64,000 bases of DNA, taken from positions 7,549 to 71,548 of the forward strand of contig CAYSJJ010000011.1 of assembly GCA_964431365.1 (NCBI GenBank), given 5' to 3'. The position numbers and the translations under genes are program-made. Positions 59,627-64,000 of this stretch are shown here, piece after piece. Positions within the stretch are counted from its first letter, which is position 1. Every line of letters starts with the position of its first letter. The notes below the pieces were generated by a model that was not told where the DNA came from, made no database searches, and was given only the letters and a program-made list of their open reading frames with translations. Source of the stretch: Geomobilibacter sp964431365 (GTDB lineage Bacteria > Desulfobacterota > Desulfuromonadia > Geobacterales > DSM-12255).

Positions 59627-59992
59627 TCAGGGGGCGGCCCCGGCGGTAACGGCGTGGAACGACGTGGCGTTGACCCTCAACTCCACCGGCTTGTTGTTGT
59701 CGCCATAGCCGATGGTAATGATCCCTCCCACCAGTTCGTTCTCCATCTCGGCAAAGAGGATCGCGGCCGGATTGATCAAGAGGTTCCCTGACGCCACGAA
59801 TCCCTTTTGCAGGAGTGTCTCCCGGAACGCCTCCTGTTCGACCCTGGTCACCTTCTTGAACATCTGCTTGCGGACCACCGGCCCGTCGAACCAGACGTCC
59901 ACAAGACGGCTCTCCTCGGTAAGGAGCGGGTTCTCCGCCGGGGTGACGAGTTGTGCAGCGCAGACCCTGGCGGCATTGATGTAGCGAAGCAT
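59627..59992 (-). CDS. Hypothetical protein
   Basis: 121 residues from ATG 59992 (GGGAGGATACC before it). I do not recognise it. It lacks signal or membrane segments; one beta-rich section (about 83-105, GGIITIGYGDNNKPVELRV) is visible. It lies 87 bases downstream of the cohesin-like gene and may share its transcript. Confidence 0.6.
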   Translation of the reverse strand: MLRYINAARVCAAQLVTPAENPLLTEESRLVDVWFDGPVVRKQMFKKVTRVEQEAFRETLLQKGFVASGNLLINPAAILFAEMENELVGGIITIGYGDNNKPVELRVNATSFHAVTAGAAP

Positions 59993-60079
59993 GGTATCCT
60001 CCCTTTCATAAGTGAACGGCTTCAACGCGTTCTTACGCCCCACGGTCTCATCTTCCGACTCCCACCGGGTTCCATCTGG

Positions 60080-60610
60080 CTACTGCAACGTCACCGAGGT
60101 CACCAATCCGCTTAACCCCGTGATGGTGTTGTAGGTTACGGCATCCACAACTGTCAAATTATTAAGACTGAAGCTCGCAACGGTCGGCTCGACGCCGTTT
60201 GCCAGGTTAAAGACAACCGTTGCAATCTCTCCGATCCGGTCTTCACCGGCGGCAGCGCCACTGGCCAGGCTAATCTTCAGGGTCGCCGCATTGGCGCCAC
60301 TTGCAGCCACGTAGATCGGTGAGATCTGGGTCCCGTTTGCGAATATGCCGGAGGGGGTCACCGTGCCGCTGGCGACATTGCCGCTGCTATCCGTGGCTAC
60401 CGTGACACCCGCCGGCAGCAGCATCGTGACGCCAGCCCCGGCAATGGTGGTTCCCGCGGGGAGAGTGCCATTGAGCGAAATCTTGACGGTTGCTTTGGTG
60501 TAAACCGGGGTCGGTGCGATACCGGCTGACGAGCCTCCGCCACCGCCGCATGCTGCGAGAACGACGAGGAGTGCAAGTGAAGAGGTTATGGTCCTGAACG
60601 TCTTAATCAT
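60080..60610 (-). CDS. Cohesin-like lipoprotein
   Basis: 176 residues. A lipoprotein signal with lipobox LAAC (Cys21) is followed by a glycine/serine spacer. The remaining 130 residues resemble a cohesin fold: ATVKISLNGTLPAGTTIAGAGVTM with repeated V-x-I beta strands and a late GEIATVVFNLANG strand. Cohesins bind dockerin modules on partner proteins. The dockerin-ended giant protein is the next gene upstream, 18 bases away. It should sit on the outer face of the outer membrane or in the periplasm. Confidence 0.78.
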   Translation of the reverse strand: MIKTFRTITSSLALLVVLAACGGGGGSSAGIAPTPVYTKATVKISLNGTLPAGTTIAGAGVTMLLPAGVTVATDSSGNVASGTVTPSGIFANGTQISPIYVAASGANAATLKISLASGAAAGEDRIGEIATVVFNLANGVEPTVASFSLNNLTVVDAVTYNTITGLSGLVTSVTLQ

Positions 60611-60628
60611 TTGGTTGTCCTTTGATGG

Positions 60629-63600
60629 TTACCAGCTGCCGATGCCTATGCTGCGGCGCAGGATGAGAATTACGTCCGCAAGGTCAAGCACCCCGTTGCC
60701 GGCCGGCGTCCCGCTTGCACCCAGCGGAGCCACGTCGTACGCTACCTGCTGCTCAGGCGTAAGGGTAGAGAGACTGTTGACCGCCTTGAAGACATTCAGC
60801 GCATCGGCCATGCCCGGAGAGGTCCCGCTGGTGCTGCCCGAACGCCTGACTGCCTCTATCGTCAATGTGCAGTTGCTGTTGATCGATGCGGTCGTGTAGG
60901 TGGTGCCGGAGAGGCTGCCGCCGCATCCGCTGACGACCACGCCGTAGCCGGCATCCGGCGTAACGGAGAAGGTCGCCGTATTCCCCCTGACCACCGACTG
61001 TGCGGTTGCCGGGGTTATGGTTACGTTCGTCGCGGCACCCGGGTTGACGGTGAACGGCGGGATCGGCGTGACGCTGTTGGACTGCGCGGAAGGGACGCTG
61101 CTGCCTGCTGCATTGGTTGCGACCACAGTGAACGTGTAGGTTGTGCCGTTGGTCAGGCCGGTGACGGTGATCGGGCTCTGCAACCCTGTCGCAGTAACGT
61201 TGCCCGGACTTGAGATGACGGTGTACCCGGTTATGTCGCTCCCACCGTCGTCCGGCGGCGGGGTGAAGGTGACCGTCGCCTGCCCGTTGCCATCCGATGC
61301 GGTTCCTATGACCGGGGCATCGGGAACAGAGGGCGAATTGGCCAGTTTGAGAACGCCGCTGTTCCGGGTTCCGACATAAAGGGTCTGCCCGTTCACCGGG
61401 TCTATGGCAAGGGAGCGAAGGGAATCATTCGTCGCCCCGGAATCGAACGCTCTCCAGGTTACCCCACCGTTGGTGGTTTTGAATATCCCCTGTGACGTCA
61501 GGGCAAAGACGGTCTGGCTTCTGGTGGGGTCGATGACGACGAAAAGGACATGTCCCACGATCAATCCGTTGTTGGCAGGTGCCCAGGTCGCTCCACCATC
61601 AGTAGTTTTGAATATACCCCCAGTTGTTCCGGCATATGCGGTCTGGCTGTTGACCGGGTCTATGGCTAGCGACGATACGCCTATATATGGATCGTATGAT
61701 GTCCAACACGATATGCTTCCCCCTAGTGGTGCAGGGGGGCATTCTGGAGGAGCTATTTCGATGGTGCTTATCGTCCAGCTCTTCCCCCCATCGATGGTCT
61801 TAGAAATATTACCCATACTTGAGCCAGCCAACAGGACCTGGCTGTTAGATGGGTCTACGACGACAGAATTGACCCCTTCATTGAAGACCTTGGTCCAGCT
61901 GTCACCTCCGTTGCTGGTCTTGTAGATACCACCGTCGGTCGCTGCATACACGATCTGAGTGTTGCCCGGATCAATGGCAAAAGATAGGACACTGCTAAAG
62001 TAATTGAGCACAAAGCCGTTGTTAACGGCCGTCCAGGTGATACCGCCGTCGATGCTTTTCAAGACACCGCCGTAGTCACTTGTCCCGGCATACAGGGTCT
62101 GGCTGCTGGTCGGATCGATGGCAAGAGACAGGACACGATAGGTGCTAGACGCAAACCCTGTGCTGAAACCGGTCCAGATGGTGCCGCTGTCAGTGCTTTT
62201 CAGGACACCGCCGAAGTTATCCGTCCCAGCATACAGAGTCTGCAGGTTGGTCGGGTCTACGGCTAGCACATTGAAACTCGTTGTCGCCGTCCAGCCGACA
62301 AATGTGCCCGTAATGATGTGATCCTCCTGGACATAATTGACGTCATAAATGCCGTCCACAACCGAAGAGAGCACGTCCATTCCGTTATCGGTGAGGGTGT
62401 CGAGGCGATACCCGGGATTGGGACTGATCGTACAACCGCTCCAGTTCCCCTGCACAACGGGGCTAGCGCAGGAGATGCCGCCATGGCCGCCGACCACCGT
62501 GGTTGTCAGGGTGAAACTGGGCAACTGGCCCGTGCCGCTCAGTACCACATCCCTTGAGGAAGCAGAGGTATCGTTGGAGAGTATCCGCAATGTGCTTGAA
62601 AAACTTGCCACAAAAATTGGCGAAAAGGTTACTCGTATCGTACAGCCTCCCCCTGCAGGAATGGTTGGTGTCAGGCCGCCGCAGGTTCCGTTCGTGCCGT
62701 CGCCGGGATCGATGCTGAACATGCTGCCGTCGCCATCGACTAAGACGATATCGCTGACTGAAAGGGTCTGGTTGCCGCTGTTGCTGATGGTGAAGAGCTG
62801 GGAAGAGGATGTGTTCACATATACACTCCCGAAGTCATGGGATGCGGGGGTGACTCCAGCCGTTGCGCCGATCGCAAGCATCCTGCTCACGCTCGGTATG
62901 CCGCCGACGTAAATCGTGGCGCTGTAGTGACCGGCCAGCAGCGAATTCAGCGACTGGGAGGTGAAGGAGGTATCGCACCAGCCGTGGGAAGGATCGGAAG
63001 CGAAGAACGACGTCTGCTCATTGTCGAGCCGCCGCAACTGAAGGAGCGGGTAATTGGTCGGGGACGAATTGGTCGTTCCGGAAGACGCTTCAGAGTCCCC
63101 GCGGAACCCCGTACCGACGAATGACAGCCGATCATTGGTGCTTGCCAGGGCGGAAACTACCGGCCTGCGGGACTCTGCGAACCCGATGCCCGGGTCGAAG
63201 AGCTCTGCACCGGCAAGGGAGACGCCTGTATCGTTGTTGTACCCTCCCGCCACCAGCACCTTGCCGTTTGGCAGAAGCGATATGCTGGGAAAGGTTCGGC
63301 CGTTTGCCAGCGACCCCACCGCCCCCCAGCTGTTCGTAGCCGGGTCATAGGCCTCGGCGCTGGCAAGAACGCTGCCGCTGAACCCGCCTACAGCCAGGAC
63401 TTTACCGTTCGGCAACAGCATGGCTGCGTGATTCATTCTCCCGGTTGAGAGAGAGGCGGCCGCACTCCAGCTGTTCGAAACAGGGTCGTAGAGCTCGGCG
63501 CTGTCAAAAATGATGGAATCTCCCCCTCCGCTGACCAGCACCTTGCCATTCGGAAGGAGGGTAGCGCAGTGCCCATCCCGCGCATTAGCCATGGAACCGG

Positions 63601-64000
63601 CCATGCTCCAGCTGTTGGTAACCGGGTCGTACAACTCGGCGCTCGCAAGGGAATTGGCGGAAGTATTCTGGCTCCCGCCCGTCACCAGCACCTTGCCGTT
63701 CGGCAACAGGGTGGCGGTGTGAAAATATCTCGCCGTCGCCAGCGAGCCGGCGGTGCTCCAGCTATTCGTGCCCGGGTCGTACAGTTCGGCGTCGGCGACA
63801 GCCCCGCTGTCACTACCCCCCCCGGTCACCAGGACTTTGCCGCTCGCCAGCAGAGTGGCACGATGCGCAGTTCTCGTGGTCGCCAACGAGCCGGCCTGGC
63901 TCCAGCTATCGGTGGCTTGGTCATACAACTCGGCAGCAGAACCTCCCACCACCAGCACTCTGCCGTTCTGGAGGAGCGTGGCGCTGTGAAAGTCCCGCGC
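60629..64000 (-). CDS. Giant kelch/BNR/FN3 surface protein with C-terminal dockerin-like module (5' end off window)
   Basis: About 1123 residues visible; the frame is open to the right edge, so start and signal are missing. In order: six or so kelch repeats (ELYDPxTNSWS-AGSL and TLLPNGKVLVTGG units), an ASPM-type beta domain (HDFGSVYVNTSSSQLFTISN), a bacterial repeat with paired cysteines, four to five sialidase/YCF48-type BNR units (LAIDPxxSQTLYAGT, GVLKSxDGG), an FN3 domain, another cysteine-paired repeat, and a C-terminal dockerin-like end with NGVLDLADVILILRRSIG. It is a multi-modular extracellular protein probably bound by the cohesin-like lipoprotein. Confidence 0.85.
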   Translation of the reverse strand, partial: ARDFHSATLLQNGRVLVVGGSAAELYDQATDSWSQAGSLATTRTAHRATLLASGKVLVTGGGSDSGAVADAELYDPGTNSWSTAGSLATARYFHTATLLPNGKVLVTGGSQNTSANSLASAELYDPVTNSWSMAGSMANARDGHCATLLPNGKVLVSGGGDSIIFDSAELYDPVSNSWSAAASLSTGRMNHAAMLLPNGKVLAVGGFSGSVLASAEAYDPATNSWGAVGSLANGRTFPSISLLPNGKVLVAGGYNNDTGVSLAGAELFDPGIGFAESRRPVVSALASTNDRLSFVGTGFRGDSEASSGTTNSSPTNYPLLQLRRLDNEQTSFFASDPSHGWCDTSFTSQSLNSLLAGHYSATIYVGGIPSVSRMLAIGATAGVTPASHDFGSVYVNTSSSQLFTISNSGNQTLSVSDIVLVDGDGSMFSIDPGDGTNGTCGGLTPTIPAGGGCTIRVTFSPIFVASFSSTLRILSNDTSASSRDVVLSGTGQLPSFTLTTTVVGGHGGISCASPVVQGNWSGCTISPNPGYRLDTLTDNGMDVLSSVVDGIYDVNYVQEDHIITGTFVGWTATTSFNVLAVDPTNLQTLYAGTDNFGGVLKSTDSGTIWTGFSTGFASSTYRVLSLAIDPTSSQTLYAGTSDYGGVLKSIDGGITWTAVNNGFVLNYFSSVLSFAIDPGNTQIVYAATDGGIYKTSNGGDSWTKVFNEGVNSVVVDPSNSQVLLAGSSMGNISKTIDGGKSWTISTIEIAPPECPPAPLGGSISCWTSYDPYIGVSSLAIDPVNSQTAYAGTTGGIFKTTDGGATWAPANNGLIVGHVLFVVIDPTRSQTVFALTSQGIFKTTNGGVTWRAFDSGATNDSLRSLAIDPVNGQTLYVGTRNSGVLKLANSPSVPDAPVIGTASDGNGQATVTFTPPPDDGGSDITGYTVISSPGNVTATGLQSPITVTGLTNGTTYTFTVVATNAAGSSVPSAQSNSVTPIPPFTVNPGAATNVTITPATAQSVVRGNTATFSVTPDAGYGVVVSGCGGSLSGTTYTTASINSNCTLTIEAVRRSGSTSGTSPGMADALNVFKAVNSLSTLTPEQQVAYDVAPLGASGTPAGNGVLDLADVILILRRSIGIGSW

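Overview
The window looks like a chromosomal segment of a Geobacter-type bacterium (order Geobacterales/Desulfuromonadales). This is inferred from gene content, not from a marker-gene comparison. The signs are GC-rich coding sequence, many sigma-54-dependent regulators with membrane or PAS histidine kinases, a full-length three-domain NifU with NifS, a PxxKW cysteine-rich protein, periplasmic superoxide reductase, futalosine-pathway MqnA, corrinoid methyl-transfer genes and cohesin/dockerin-like surface proteins. Nearly all of it reads as conserved chromosome. Insertions are confined to a small prophage remnant (43.7-47.6 kb), a truncated ISL3-type transposase (32.1 kb) and two MITE-like elements (40.5 and 41.0 kb).

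Layout. 0-3 kb: nifS(partial)-nifU, phosphoglucomutase, PxxKW protein. 3-14 kb: Nudix hydrolase, GGDEF/EAL protein, mqnA, pepP-type peptidase, accB-accC-gcvH, and a Cache-domain histidine kinase with a sigma-54 response regulator. 14-19.6 kb is a nitrogen-control block: a periplasmic hypothetical, suhB, a soluble histidine kinase with its own sigma-54-like promoter, amtB, glnK and a putative outer-membrane protein. The last three sit behind a sigma-54 promoter followed by a leader with the two-hairpin ANTAR-antiterminator architecture. 19.7-31.8 kb is a long leftward run: tilS-ftsH-folP-cdaA-cdaR-glmM-pdxJ (envelope, c-di-AMP and folate housekeeping), preceded by a second sigma-54 regulator and a 1000-residue PAS kinase.

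32-43.5 kb is a mosaic of small housekeeping and metal-related genes: phosphoesterases, yaeQ-greB, a ferredoxin-fused tRNA dihydrouridine synthase, superoxide reductase, two YkgJ-type cysteine-cluster proteins, FmdB-type zinc ribbon, a 12-cysteine periplasmic repeat protein and an rhlE-type helicase with a terminator in its leader. 43.7-47.6 kb holds the distal end of a prophage: truncated tail gene, three structural proteins and a DNA adenine methylase. 47.7-54.3 kb: AsmA/DUF748-like protein, cheD, an arcC-aminotransferase-COG2403 P-loop operon, and a SAM methyltransferase. 54.4-59.5 kb: parvulin-type foldase, then a tight corrinoid operon (corrinoid protein, UroD/MtaA-family methyltransferase, ferredoxin-ASKHA corrinoid activator, GAF/coiled-coil protein). 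59.6-64 kb: a hypothetical, a cohesin-like lipoprotein and a very large kelch/BNR/FN3 protein ending in a dockerin-like module and running off the right edge.

The strongest system-level observations are the sigma-54 plus ANTAR-type attenuator controlling an uncharacterised envelope protein with glnK-amtB, the four-gene corrinoid module with a kinase-less GAF protein, and the adjacent cohesin/dockerin pair.
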